Shown here: one piece after another, positions 1 to 6,533 of the stretch
How the letters are laid out: every line of letters starts with the position of its first letter
How positions within the stretch are numbered: position 1 is the stretch's first letter
DNA from: CAIWXH01 sp964555675
GTDB lineage: Bacteria > Chloroflexota > Chloroflexia > Chloroflexales > Chloroflexaceae
Assembly (NCBI GenBank): GCA_964555675.1
Contig: CAZKTU010000221.1
Location: forward strand, 1 to 11,054
Length of the DNA stretch: 11,054 nt
Reading direction: 5' to 3'
Notes under the pieces: generated by a model
Told to the model about the DNA's origin: nothing
Databases searched by the model: none
What the model saw: the letters and a program-made list of their open reading frames with translations, nothing else
Made by a program: the position numbers and the translations under genes

Positions 1-1020
1 GTAGGTGTAGGCGTCGACCCGCTCGAGCCAGGGCAGCCAGGCCGGGTCGCCGGTCTCGGCGTAGGCCCGCACCAGGGCGTAGATCGCCTCGGCGTGGGGC
101 CACCAGAGCTTCATGGTCGCCTCGAGCTGCAGCGTCGGCCGGCCCCCCAGGTCGATGAAGTAGAGGATGCCGCCGTGGCGCTCGTCCCAGCCCAGCTCGA
201 GCGAGCCGGCGATCGCGTCGAGGGCCATCTGCCGGTGGGCCGGGTTGGGCAGCAACTCGAGCATGTGCAGCAGGATCCAGGCGGTCTCGATCGAGTGGCC
301 GGGGTTGAACATGCGCCCCTCGGGGTGCTCGCTCAGGTCGCGTCCATCGAGGGCCACGCTCTCGCGGAAGATGCGTCGCGCCGGGTCGTAGTGGCGGGCG
401 ACGCCGGCAATCGTCGCGGCGACCACGTCGCTGTAGCGCTGCTCGCCCGTGTGGCGGGCCAGGTCGAGGGCCATCAGGCCCACCACCAGCAGGTCGGCCA
501 GGCTGCTCGTCGGGGGCTGGGCGCCGAAGGTGGGGCGGTCGAGCAGGGCGGGCTCCTTGATCCAGTCCACGATCTTCCAAAAAATCTCGACCGACTCGTC
601 CAGGCAGGCCTGGTCGCCCGCCGCCCGCCCGTACTCGAACAGGCCCATCTGGTAGAAGACCGCCCCGTAGGGCTTGCGCTGAAAGGCGACCGGGCGCCCG
701 TCGCGGGTCAGGCTGAAGTAGACCCGGCCCTGAGGGTCGCGCCCGTAGCGCCTGATAAAGTCGACGCCGAGGCGGGCCGCCTCCAGCCACTCCGCGCGGG
801 GCTCGAGCTCGCGGAACAGGCGCGCGAAGGTCCAGACGGCGCGACCCTGCAGCCACATATACTTGCGGTCGTCGTAGAGCGACCCGTCGCGGTCGAGGCA
901 GGTGAAGTAGCCCCCATGCTCGCGGTCCAGCGAGTGGCGCATCCAGAAGGGGATCACCCGCTCGAGCAGATCGTGCCGATAGCGCTGGGCATAGGTTTCA
1001 AGCATCGCTGCGGCCTTCAT
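1..1020 (-). CDS. N-acylglucosamine 2-epimerase (AGE) family enzyme, partial (C-terminus outside window)
   Basis: Reading from the ATG at 1020 down to base 1 gives 340 codons without a stop. The protein has the layout of the AGE family of (alpha/alpha)6-barrel sugar epimerases, which isomerise N-acetylglucosamine/N-acetylmannosamine or free sugars such as cellobiose and mannose. Visible family landmarks are HGGYFTCLDRDG (35-46), KYMWLQGRAVWTFARL (53-68), MFNPGHSIETAWILL (237-251) and KLWWPHAEAIYAL (304-316). His242 and His309 correspond to the two catalytic histidines known in renin-binding protein. Family members are usually about 390-420 residues, so roughly 50-80 residues lie beyond the window edge. 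It follows the ROK regulator on the same strand across a heptamer tandem repeat, so the two are probably co-transcribed. ATG1020 is preferred because every other ATG in the repeat leads to a stop within ten codons. The exact substrate cannot be read from sequence. Confidence 0.9.
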   Translation of the reverse strand, partial: MKAAAMLETYAQRYRHDLLERVIPFWMRHSLDREHGGYFTCLDRDGSLYDDRKYMWLQGRAVWTFARLFRELEPRAEWLEAARLGVDFIRRYGRDPQGRVYFSLTRDGRPVAFQRKPYGAVFYQMGLFEYGRAAGDQACLDESVEIFWKIVDWIKEPALLDRPTFGAQPPTSSLADLLVVGLMALDLARHTGEQRYSDVVAATIAGVARHYDPARRIFRESVALDGRDLSEHPEGRMFNPGHSIETAWILLHMLELLPNPAHRQMALDAIAGSLELGWDERHGGILYFIDLGGRPTLQLEATMKLWWPHAEAIYALVRAYAETGDPAWLPWLERVDAYTY

Positions 1021-1055
1021 CCTTCATCCTTCATCCTTCATCCTTCATCCTTCAT
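1014..1055 (-). repeat. Six perfect tandem copies of a 7-bp unit (CCTTCAT on plus, ATGAAGG on minus) at the ROK/epimerase junction
   Basis: Units lie at 1014-1020, 1021-1027, 1028-1034, 1035-1041, 1042-1048 and 1049-1055. On the minus strand each unit carries an ATG, and the AAGGA spanning adjacent units can serve as a Shine-Dalgarno 7 nt before the next ATG. The repressor's stop codon (TGA, 1054-1052) overlaps the first ATG, and the epimerase start is the ATG of the last unit. If only one unit existed, the two genes would overlap as ATGA, so the array looks like an expansion of an ordinary coupled junction. Short tandem heptamers of this sort are known in cyanobacteria (STRR) and, as far as I recall, recur in Chloroflexota intergenic DNA. 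Confidence 0.95.
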
Positions 1056-2248
1056 CCCAGGGCCGGCCGCTGAGTGAGGCGCTCGAGCCCGAGCTCGTGG
1101 GTGAGCAGAGGGGCGGCGGCGCCGACGATCGGGGCCTCGGGGCCTAGGGCGGCGACTTCGACCGCGGTCTGGCGGGTCAGGGCCGGCAGCGCGCGTCGCC
1201 CGAGTTCGGCCTGCACCTGCACGCGCAAGAGCTCGCCCAGGGCGGCCACGCGGCCGGTGATCAGCACGCGGCGTACATTCAGCACGCTGACCAGGCTGGC
1301 CACAGCCACGCCGAGAAAGCGGCCGGCGTCGGCGATCACGGCGAGCGCAGCGCCGTCGCCGTCGCGGGCGGCCTGGGCGAGCTGGTCAAGGGTGGCAAGC
1401 CCGCCCTGCTCGCCCACGCCCAGAGCCCTGGCCTTGCTCAGGAGCGCCTCGGCCCCCGCCACCGTCTCGAGGCAGCCGCTGTTGCCGCACTTGCACGGCG
1501 CGCCGCCCTCGTCGACCACCATATGCCCAATCTCGCCCGCACCGTAGCCTTCGCCGGTGTAGAGCCGGCCGCCGAGGATGATCCCGGCGCCGATGCCGTT
1601 GCCGACCTTGACCACCACCAGGTTGGGCGTGCCCTGGGCCGGCCCGAACATATACTCGGCCAGGGCCAGGCTGTGGCTATCGTTCGAGACATAGGCGGGC
1701 AGCTTGTAGCGCGCCTGTAGCAGCGCCCGCAGGGGCAACCCCTCCCAGCCGAAGCTAACGCCACGCACGACCGTCCCATTGCTTATGTCAATCAAACCCG
1801 GGGTATTGATGCCGATCCCGAGCACAGGCCGTCCAGAAGCGGCTACGAGCTGATCGGCGACCGTGTAGATTGTCTCCAGGGCCTGAGCTCCGTCGCCAGT
1901 GGGCAGCGGCATCGTCACCGGGGCGCTCAGATTACCCCGTAGATTGACCAGGGCGCCCGCGACGCTCGTATTGGTGACACTAATGGCGACAACCTGCCGG
2001 GCTTCGTCGACCACGCTCAAGAGGATGGGCGTGCGGCCTACGGCGGCTGCCCCATGGCCGACCTCCTCGACCAGGCCGCGCTCGATCAGGTCGGCGACCA
2101 CCTCGGAGACCGTCGCCCGGGTCAGTTGGGTAAGCCGGGCCAGGTCAGCCCTGCTGATCTCGCCATACTCGTAAATGGTGCGCAACAGCAGCCTGCTGTT
2201 GTGGCCCTTCGTATGCTGACGGGTCGCCTTTTCGAGCAGGTGATCCAC
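1052..2248 (-). CDS. ROK-family (NagC/XylR-type) transcriptional repressor
   Basis: This 398-residue protein has the standard ROK regulator layout. A winged helix-turn-helix occupies about 14-78 (ISRADLARLTQLTRATVSEVV, from 31; GRTPILL, 71-77), followed by a sugar-kinase-like ROK domain to the end. The sugar-binding core is visible as GIGINTPGLID (144-154), ND (189-190) and VGNGIGAGIIL (215-225). The structural zinc site is GEIGH (238-242) plus Cys252, Cys254 and Cys259 in CKCGNSGCLE. The N-terminal phosphate-binding DxG motif of true ROK kinases is absent (ISVTNTSVAGALVNLRG, 89-105), so it should be a regulator without kinase activity. The start is GTG at 2248, with GAGGG 8 nt upstream. Such proteins bind AT-rich palindromes and release DNA on sugar binding. 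The likely regulon is its own operon with the epimerase and perhaps the divergent binding-protein gene. The inducing sugar is unknown. Confidence 0.93.
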   Translation of the reverse strand: MDHLLEKATRQHTKGHNSRLLLRTIYEYGEISRADLARLTQLTRATVSEVVADLIERGLVEEVGHGAAAVGRTPILLSVVDEARQVVAISVTNTSVAGALVNLRGNLSAPVTMPLPTGDGAQALETIYTVADQLVAASGRPVLGIGINTPGLIDISNGTVVRGVSFGWEGLPLRALLQARYKLPAYVSNDSHSLALAEYMFGPAQGTPNLVVVKVGNGIGAGIILGGRLYTGEGYGAGEIGHMVVDEGGAPCKCGNSGCLETVAGAEALLSKARALGVGEQGGLATLDQLAQAARDGDGAALAVIADAGRFLGVAVASLVSVLNVRRVLITGRVAALGELLRVQVQAELGRRALPALTRQTAVEVAALGPEAPIVGAAAPLLTHELGLERLTQRPALG

Positions 2249-2270
2249 GCTGGCAGCCCTCGCCTATTCG

Positions 2271-2286
2271 TTAGTTCAGTAAACTT
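2271..2286. promoter_or_regulatory. Second candidate operator half-site pair downstream of the -10
   Basis: The sequence TTAGTTCAGTAAACTT contains AGTTCA-G-TAAACT, an imperfect palindrome with 5 of 6 pairs matching, and shares TAAAC with the site over the -35. It lies in the untranslated leader of the repressor, roughly 50 bp from the first site (centre to centre about 47 bp). Two sites flanking a promoter would allow cooperative repression, but this one is weaker than the first. Confidence 0.35.
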
Positions 2287-2295
2287 GCAAAAGCG

Positions 2296-2323
2296 ATAGT
2301 AGCATACTCCGCGAGTTTGTCAA
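2296..2323 (-). promoter_or_regulatory. Sigma70-type promoter of the ROK repressor operon
   Basis: On the minus strand a perfect -35 (TTGACA, 2323-2318) is followed after 16 bp by TACTAT (2301-2296) as -10. It points towards the repressor start at 2248, leaving a leader of about 40 nt. The -35 box sits inside the palindrome at 2316-2336, which fits repression by occlusion. This is the best promoter match in the window. Confidence 0.7.
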
Positions 2324-2336
2324 GTGACTAAACAAA
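2316..2336. promoter_or_regulatory. 21-bp imperfect palindrome over the -35 box, candidate ROK operator
   Basis: The arms are TTTGT..AGT and ACT..ACAAA around a central G, with 8 of 10 base pairs matching. It is AT-rich in otherwise GC-rich DNA. Operators of ROK regulators such as Bacillus XylR contain comparable TTTGTTTA/TAAACAAA half-sites. Its position over the repressor's own -35 and in the divergent intergenic region makes it the most likely repressor-binding site. Binding itself is inferred. Confidence 0.5.
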
Positions 2337-2370
2337 TCGCCGACGACGCAGCGGCAGGTAACGCCACGGT

Positions 2371-2390
2371 ACAGTGCCGCGCTACACTGT
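2371..2390. promoter_or_regulatory. Inverted repeat in the leader of the binding-protein gene
   Basis: ACAGTG (2371-2376) and CACTGT (2385-2390) form a perfect 6-bp inverted repeat with an 8-bp spacer. It lies about 110 bp before the lipoprotein start, in a region where I find no convincing -35/-10 pair on the plus strand. It may be an operator or a leader hairpin. The rest of the leader (2391-2484) is C-rich, poor in G runs, and shows nothing else I recognise. Confidence 0.3.
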
Positions 2391-2498
2391 TCACAGCCGC
2401 CAATACGCCGCGGCAGGCTTCCAAAGGCTCCAAAACCACGCAACGGCGCCACCCCCCCGCTACCCAGCCGCTGCACCCACCACACCCAGGAGCAACTC

Positions 2499-3488
2499 AT
2501 GGCACCAATCCATCGTCGCTTGCTCACCGCCGCCCTGCTACTGGCCCTCACCGCCCTCGCCGCCTGTGGCGGCGCCCAGCCCGCAGCGCAGCCCGCCGCC
2601 GACCGCTTCATCATCGGCATGTCGCAGGCCAATAACGCCGAGCCCTGGCGCGCCGCGATGAATGCGCAGATTGCCGCGGCCGCCAAGTTGCACCCCGAGC
2701 TCGAGGTCCAGTTCACCGACGCCGCCCAGAACAACGCGACCCAGGTGGCCGACGTCGAGCAATTTATTAAGGCCGGCGTTGACCTGCTGATCATCTCGCC
2801 CAACGAGGCCACGCCCCTCACCAATGTGGTCGCGCGGGCCTATGATCAGGGCATCCCGGTGATTGTGCTCGACCGCAAGGTCAATGGCGACAAGTTCACG
2901 ATGTGGATCGGCGCAGACAACAAGCTGATCGGCCGCCGCGCCGGGGCTTACGCCGCCCAGTGGTGCAAGGATCAGGGCCGCGCAACCTGTAACGTGATCG
3001 AACTGCGCGGCCTCGAGGGCTCGACCCCCGCCACCGAGCGCGGCGACGGCTTCCGCGAGGGTATCGCCACCAACCCCGGGGTCAAGATCATCGCCAGCCA
3101 GAACGCCGACTGGATCGGCGAGCAGGCCATACCCCTCACCGCCGCGATGCTCAAGGTCAACCCCCAGGTCGACGTGGTCTACGCCCACAACGATCCCATG
3201 GCCGAGGGCGCCCTCAAGGCCTTCCAGGAGCTCGACGTCGACCCGAGCAAGACCCTGCTGATCGGCATCGACGCCCTACCGACGCCCGACGGCGGGATCA
3301 AGTCGGTGCTCGACGATCGCCTCGATGTTACTTATGTCTATCCGACCGGCGGCGAAGAGGCCATCGAGTGGGCGGTCAAAATCCTCAAGGAACAGGCCCA
3401 GCCGCCCAAAGAGGTGATCCTCGACACCCTCGAGGTCTTGCCCGCAAACGCCGCAGACCTGCTCAAGAGCTTTGGCGGCGGCGAGTAA
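2499..3488 (+). CDS. Periplasmic-type sugar-binding lipoprotein (Peripla_BP_4, YtfQ/RbsB-like)
   Basis: This 329-residue extracellular solute-binding protein starts at the ATG at 2499, with AGGAG 7 nt upstream. A lipoprotein signal ends in LAAC with Cys23 as the lipidated residue, followed by a Gly/Ala/Pro-rich tether to about 35. The body has the two-lobe type I periplasmic fold: GMSQANNAEPWR (40-51), ADVEQFIKAGVDLLIISP (84-101), IPVIVLDRKVNG (119-130), CNVIELRGLEGS (164-175), VVYAHNDPMAEGA (226-238) and IGIDALPTPDGGI (255-267). The IELRG-x-x-GS segment and the GMSQ-type start resemble galactofuranose-binding YtfQ more than ribose-binding RbsB. Cys156 and Cys164 may form a disulfide. No ABC permease or ATPase gene is nearby. 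The next gene is a membrane sensor, so the protein may deliver sugar to that receptor, or to a transporter encoded elsewhere. The exact ligand cannot be told. Confidence 0.92.
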   Translation: MAPIHRRLLTAALLLALTALAACGGAQPAAQPAADRFIIGMSQANNAEPWRAAMNAQIAAAAKLHPELEVQFTDAAQNNATQVADVEQFIKAGVDLLIISPNEATPLTNVVARAYDQGIPVIVLDRKVNGDKFTMWIGADNKLIGRRAGAYAAQWCKDQGRATCNVIELRGLEGSTPATERGDGFREGIATNPGVKIIASQNADWIGEQAIPLTAAMLKVNPQVDVVYAHNDPMAEGALKAFQELDVDPSKTLLIGIDALPTPDGGIKSVLDDRLDVTYVYPTGGEEAIEWAVKILKEQAQPPKEVILDTLEVLPANAADLLKSFGGGE

Positions 3489-3505
3489 TCGCCAAGGTAT
3501 TGCCG

Positions 3506-3526
3506 GGGCGCCCCTCAGGGGCGCCC
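3506..3526 (+). terminator. Strong GC hairpin between the binding protein and sensor genes (attenuator or terminator)
   Basis: A perfect 9-bp stem (GGGCGCCCC / GGGGCGCCC) with loop TCA is followed by only three T residues. It begins 18 bp after the lipoprotein stop and ends 13 bp before the sensor ATG. The short T run suggests partial termination or protection of the upstream mRNA end. Either would raise the binding protein relative to the sensor, as is common after solute-binding-protein genes. Confidence 0.6.
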
Positions 3527-3539
3527 TTTGGGAACTGCC

Positions 3540-5048
3540 ATGAATCGCAGCCTCCGCGTAAGCCTCAGCTCGCTGCTCATCGCCCTGAGCCTCATCCCCG
3601 CCCTTGCCGTCGGCGCAGCCCTCGGCTGGGGCATCTTTCGTCTCGAGCGCAGTCATGTCCTCGAGCTCGAGCGCCAGGTCACCAATCAGGGCGCCGCCAT
3701 GATCGGCGACTATCTCACAGGCGCAGAGAACGAGCTCTATAACCTTATCCAGAGCCCCGATCTGCGCAGCGGCGACAGCGTGGCCCGCGAGGCCGTGCTC
3801 AGCGATGCCCTCTTCTACCACGGCACCTTCGACGAGTTGGCTATTACCGACAGCACCGGCGCCGAGTTGGCTCGCGTCTCGCGCCTTGGCGCAACCCCGG
3901 CCGACCAGCTGCTCAGCTATGCTGCCGAGGCGATCTTCACCGAGCCGATGCGCTCGAACAAGACCTACTTCCATGCCTTCGAGGTGAGCCCCATCAATGG
4001 CGAGACTCTGCTCTGGATGAGCGTGCCGACCCTCAGCGCGCAGACCGGCGAGCCCGATGGCGCGCTGCTCGCCAGGGTGCGCATGCGCCAGATCTTCGAG
4101 CGCGTCACCAGCCTGCCCCTCGGTACGAGCGGCACCCTGATGATTCTCGACAGTACCGGCCAGCTGATCGCTCACCCCAACCTCGAGGCGCTCAGCGCGA
4201 TTGCCGTGGTCGCCCCGAGCGCCGACGGTCTCGCCGCGGGGGTCAGCGGCGAGCAGGTGCTCCAGGTGCGCCGGCCGATGAGCGCCGGCAATCTCGCCAT
4301 GACGATCGCGGCCGAGCTGCCCCTCAGCGAGGCCGACGCCAACCTGCGCCAATCCCTCGCGATCGCCGGCCTGCTGCTGCTCACCGTCTCGGCCGTCGCC
4401 GCCGCCCTCTGTATCGCGGCGGTCAACCGCATCGCCCGACCGATCCGCGACCTCGCCGCGGCGACCCAGCGCCTGAGCGCGGGCGACACCACCGGCCAGG
4501 TCGCCGTCACGCGTCAGGACGAGATCGGCGCCCTCCAGCGCGACTTCAACCAGATGGTGCGCGACCTGCGCGATCAGCGCGAGGCCATCGACGAGCGCAC
4601 CGCCGCCCTGCAGTCGAGCCTCGACCGCCAGCGCGACCTGCTCGAGACGGTCGCCCAGCTCTCCACGCCCCTGCTGCCCGTGTGGGACGGCGTGGTCGTG
4701 CTGCCGATCGTCGGGCACGTCGATGCCCAGCGCGGCGCGGCGCTGACCAACGCCCTGATCGAGGGTGTCGCCCAGCGCCGCTCACAGGTGGCCATCCTGG
4801 ACATCACGGGGCTGGCTACGGTCAACGACGAGGTGATCACCACCCTGATGCGCGCCGCCCAGGCCGTCGAGCTCCTCGGCGCCCACGCCATGCTCGCCGG
4901 CGTCTCGGCCGCCTTCGCCCGCCGCATCGTCGCGACCGACCTCAGCCTGCGCAGCCTCGACAGCTACCGCGACCTCCAGAGCGCCGCCGAGGCGGCCGTC
5001 ACCCGCCTCGAGGGCACAGCCGAGCGCAGCGCCCGCTCGCGGGGCTAA
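3540..5048 (+). CDS. Membrane sensor with dCache, HAMP and RsbR-type STAS domains
   Basis: This 502-residue protein starts from the ATG at 3540. An alternative TTG at 3528 would add four residues but abuts the upstream hairpin, so ATG is preferred although its ribosome site is weak. The order is: basic N-terminus, transmembrane helix 1 (about 11-33), extracellular double-Cache-like sensor (about 35-270), transmembrane helix 2 (about 272-295), HAMP (296-348, with RPIRDL and DEIGAL), coiled coil (345-370) and a C-terminal STAS domain (about 375-488). The STAS part has the stressosome RsbR hallmarks LSTPLLPVWDGVVVLPIVG (374-392) and AILDITG (418-424). Thr423 occupies the usual phospho-acceptor position. 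There is no kinase, cyclase or methyl-accepting domain, so output should be by partner switching through STAS. No RsbT/RsbX-like partner is in the window. Its place directly after the sugar-binding lipoprotein suggests a binding-protein-dependent sensor. Confidence 0.85.
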   Translation: MNRSLRVSLSSLLIALSLIPALAVGAALGWGIFRLERSHVLELERQVTNQGAAMIGDYLTGAENELYNLIQSPDLRSGDSVAREAVLSDALFYHGTFDELAITDSTGAELARVSRLGATPADQLLSYAAEAIFTEPMRSNKTYFHAFEVSPINGETLLWMSVPTLSAQTGEPDGALLARVRMRQIFERVTSLPLGTSGTLMILDSTGQLIAHPNLEALSAIAVVAPSADGLAAGVSGEQVLQVRRPMSAGNLAMTIAAELPLSEADANLRQSLAIAGLLLLTVSAVAAALCIAAVNRIARPIRDLAAATQRLSAGDTTGQVAVTRQDEIGALQRDFNQMVRDLRDQREAIDERTAALQSSLDRQRDLLETVAQLSTPLLPVWDGVVVLPIVGHVDAQRGAALTNALIEGVAQRRSQVAILDITGLATVNDEVITTLMRAAQAVELLGAHAMLAGVSAAFARRIVATDLSLRSLDSYRDLQSAAEAAVTRLEGTAERSARSRG

Positions 5049-5174
5049 AGGCTAAACCGTGCTTGCAGCAGGCGTCTCGTCCCGCTGCTCGAGAGGGTCG
5101 GCTACAGGCTGCGCTACAGAAAGATCCCAGGCGCCATCAACTGGCGGCTCAGTGCGGCGCGAGGCCGGAAGGCC
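5049..5174. other. Convergent intergenic region with small hairpins, no gene seen
   Basis: These 126 bp separate the stop of the sensor (plus) from the stop of the acyltransferase (minus). They contain CGCCA-TCAAC-TGGCG (5132-5146), and a second stem (5161-5176) extends over the acyltransferase stop. Neither is followed by a T run on either strand, so I cannot name a clear intrinsic terminator. An open plus-strand frame here has no start signal and no recognisable product. Confidence 0.5.
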
Positions 5175-5176
5175 TC
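5161..5176 (-). terminator. Possible 3' hairpin of the acyltransferase mRNA
   Basis: GAGGCC-GGAA-GGCCTC is a perfect 6-bp stem with a four-base loop that overlaps the TGA at 5177-5175. It lacks a downstream U run, so it may stabilise the mRNA end rather than terminate transcription. Confidence 0.3.
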
Positions 5177-6533
5177 ACACCGTTCTGGCCGCCAGCTGCG
5201 CAAACTCGGCGTCGAAGGCCCCTGCGAGGAGCTCGGGGTCGGGGACGAGGCCGGCGTCGGCGAGGATGCCCACCTGGACGGAGCCGGCGTAGCTGAGGAT
5301 GCTGATGCCGAGCCCGATGTCGGCGGCCTCGGGTACCCAGAACATAGCCCGGCTGATCTTCTGCCCGGCGATCGAGCCGGCCACACGGGCGCCTGGCACA
5401 TTGGTGATCACCATGCTGGCCATGCTGCAGAGGGCCTCGAGGGCCGCATGCTCGACGCCGGTGGGCAGAGCGCCGAGCATGCCGACCACGCCAAAGGCGA
5501 TATAGGCCTCCGGCGAGGCTTTGATCGCCTCCATCTCACGCCGCAGGCGAGCGATCCGCTCGGCCGGATCTTCGACGGCGAGGGGGAGGGTCACATAGAT
5601 CAGCCCGAAGTGGTTGCCGGCGCTCGACTTCGCACCCGGGGGCAAGAGATTGACGGGCACCATGGCGCGCAGCCCGCGCTCGCTGATCGGCGCGCCGCGG
5701 GCGGCCATATAGCGCCGCAGGGCCCCGGCCACGCCGGTGAGGATTACGTCGTTGACCGTGCCGCCGAGGGCCTTGCCGACCGCCTTGACCTCGTCGAGGG
5801 GCACGGGGCGGGACCATGCGGCGCGCTTGGCGGTGCCGAGGCGACCCTTGAAGATGCTGGCGGCGTCGGGGCCCATGAGGGCCAGCTTGCCGAGGACGGC
5901 GGCGCCGCTGCTGACCAGATTGAGGGCCCGCTCGGGGTGGCTCACCAGCTCCCAGCCCTCGTGGAACAAGTGCTCGGTCGAGCGCACCGCCGCGCCAATC
6001 GCCTCGAAGGCATTGTCGATCACACCGTGGACATCGGCCTTATGGGCGGGCGCAGCCTTTGCCGGTGTCTCGGGGGGGTCCATGAAGGCGTCGAAGATCT
6101 GCACCAGAGTGACGCCATCGGCCAGACAGTGGTGGACGCGCATGACGAGCACGCACCCCTGACCGTAACGCTCGACCAGGGAGATCTGCCAGAGGGGCCT
6201 GGTGGGGTCGAGGGGCGTGCTGATCAGGTCTGAGAGCAGCTCGCGCAGGTCGTCATCGTCGCCGGTGCCGGGCAGGCCGATACGGTGGAGGTGGGCCTCG
6301 AGGGCGAAGCGGGGGTCGGGCTCCCAGTGGGGCGCCGAGCCGCGCCCATCGGAGACGCGCTGCCGGAAGCGCTCGAAGGGCAGCAGGCGCTCGGTCACGA
6401 TCGCGCGCAGGCGCTTAAAGTCGAGGGGGGCCTGGAACATCAGGGCGATCGTAATCACCATGGGGTTGGTAGGCTGGTCCATGTGCAGCCAGGCCGCATC
6501 GACGCTGGCGAGCGGGGTGCGGGAGGGACTCAT
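5175..6533 (-). CDS. Wax ester synthase / diacylglycerol acyltransferase (WS/DGAT) family
   Basis: This 452-residue protein has the length and motifs of bacterial WS/DGAT enzymes, which transfer an acyl group from acyl-CoA to a fatty alcohol (wax ester) or diacylglycerol (triacylglycerol). The catalytic HHxxxDG motif is intact as HHCLADG (134-140), preceded by the PLW motif (113-115). The C-terminal half carries NDVIL (261-265), VPVNLLPP (292-299) and NHFG (307-310), with MVITNVPG near the C-terminus. The N-terminus SVDAAWLHMDQPTNPM is typical. The start is ATG 6533, inside the last codons of the upstream reductase as an ATGA overlap, with a strong AGGAGG (6546-6541) 7 nt upstream. Both features point to translational coupling with the acyl-reductase-like gene. 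Context favours wax ester over triacylglycerol synthesis, but sequence alone does not fix the acceptor. The product should associate with the inner face of the membrane or lipid bodies. Confidence 0.93.
   Translation of the reverse strand: MSPSRTPLASVDAAWLHMDQPTNPMVITIALMFQAPLDFKRLRAIVTERLLPFERFRQRVSDGRGSAPHWEPDPRFALEAHLHRIGLPGTGDDDDLRELLSDLISTPLDPTRPLWQISLVERYGQGCVLVMRVHHCLADGVTLVQIFDAFMDPPETPAKAAPAHKADVHGVIDNAFEAIGAAVRSTEHLFHEGWELVSHPERALNLVSSGAAVLGKLALMGPDAASIFKGRLGTAKRAAWSRPVPLDEVKAVGKALGGTVNDVILTGVAGALRRYMAARGAPISERGLRAMVPVNLLPPGAKSSAGNHFGLIYVTLPLAVEDPAERIARLRREMEAIKASPEAYIAFGVVGMLGALPTGVEHAALEALCSMASMVITNVPGARVAGSIAGQKISRAMFWVPEAADIGLGISILSYAGSVQVGILADAGLVPDPELLAGAFDAEFAQLAARTV

Noticed and set aside
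1014..1055. CRISPR-like array
   Set aside because: These are pure 7-bp tandem units with no spacers and no cas genes nearby.
94..1077. 327-codon open frame on the plus strand
   Set aside because: It is antisense to the epimerase, which has conserved catalytic histidines. The repetitive HPSSFIL ending comes only from the heptamer array.
3528..3539. TTG start for the sensor, four codons upstream of ATG 3540
   Set aside because: It lies directly against the hairpin with no room for a ribosome site. ATG is the more likely start.
3276..4718. 480-codon open frame on the minus strand
   Set aside because: It overlaps the binding-protein end and the sensor gene in antisense. Its composition is Gly/Glu/Ala-rich with no recognisable domain.
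5049..5174. Possible gene remnant between the sensor and the acyltransferase
   Set aside because: An open stretch exists, but there is no family resemblance, start or ribosome site, so it is treated as intergenic.
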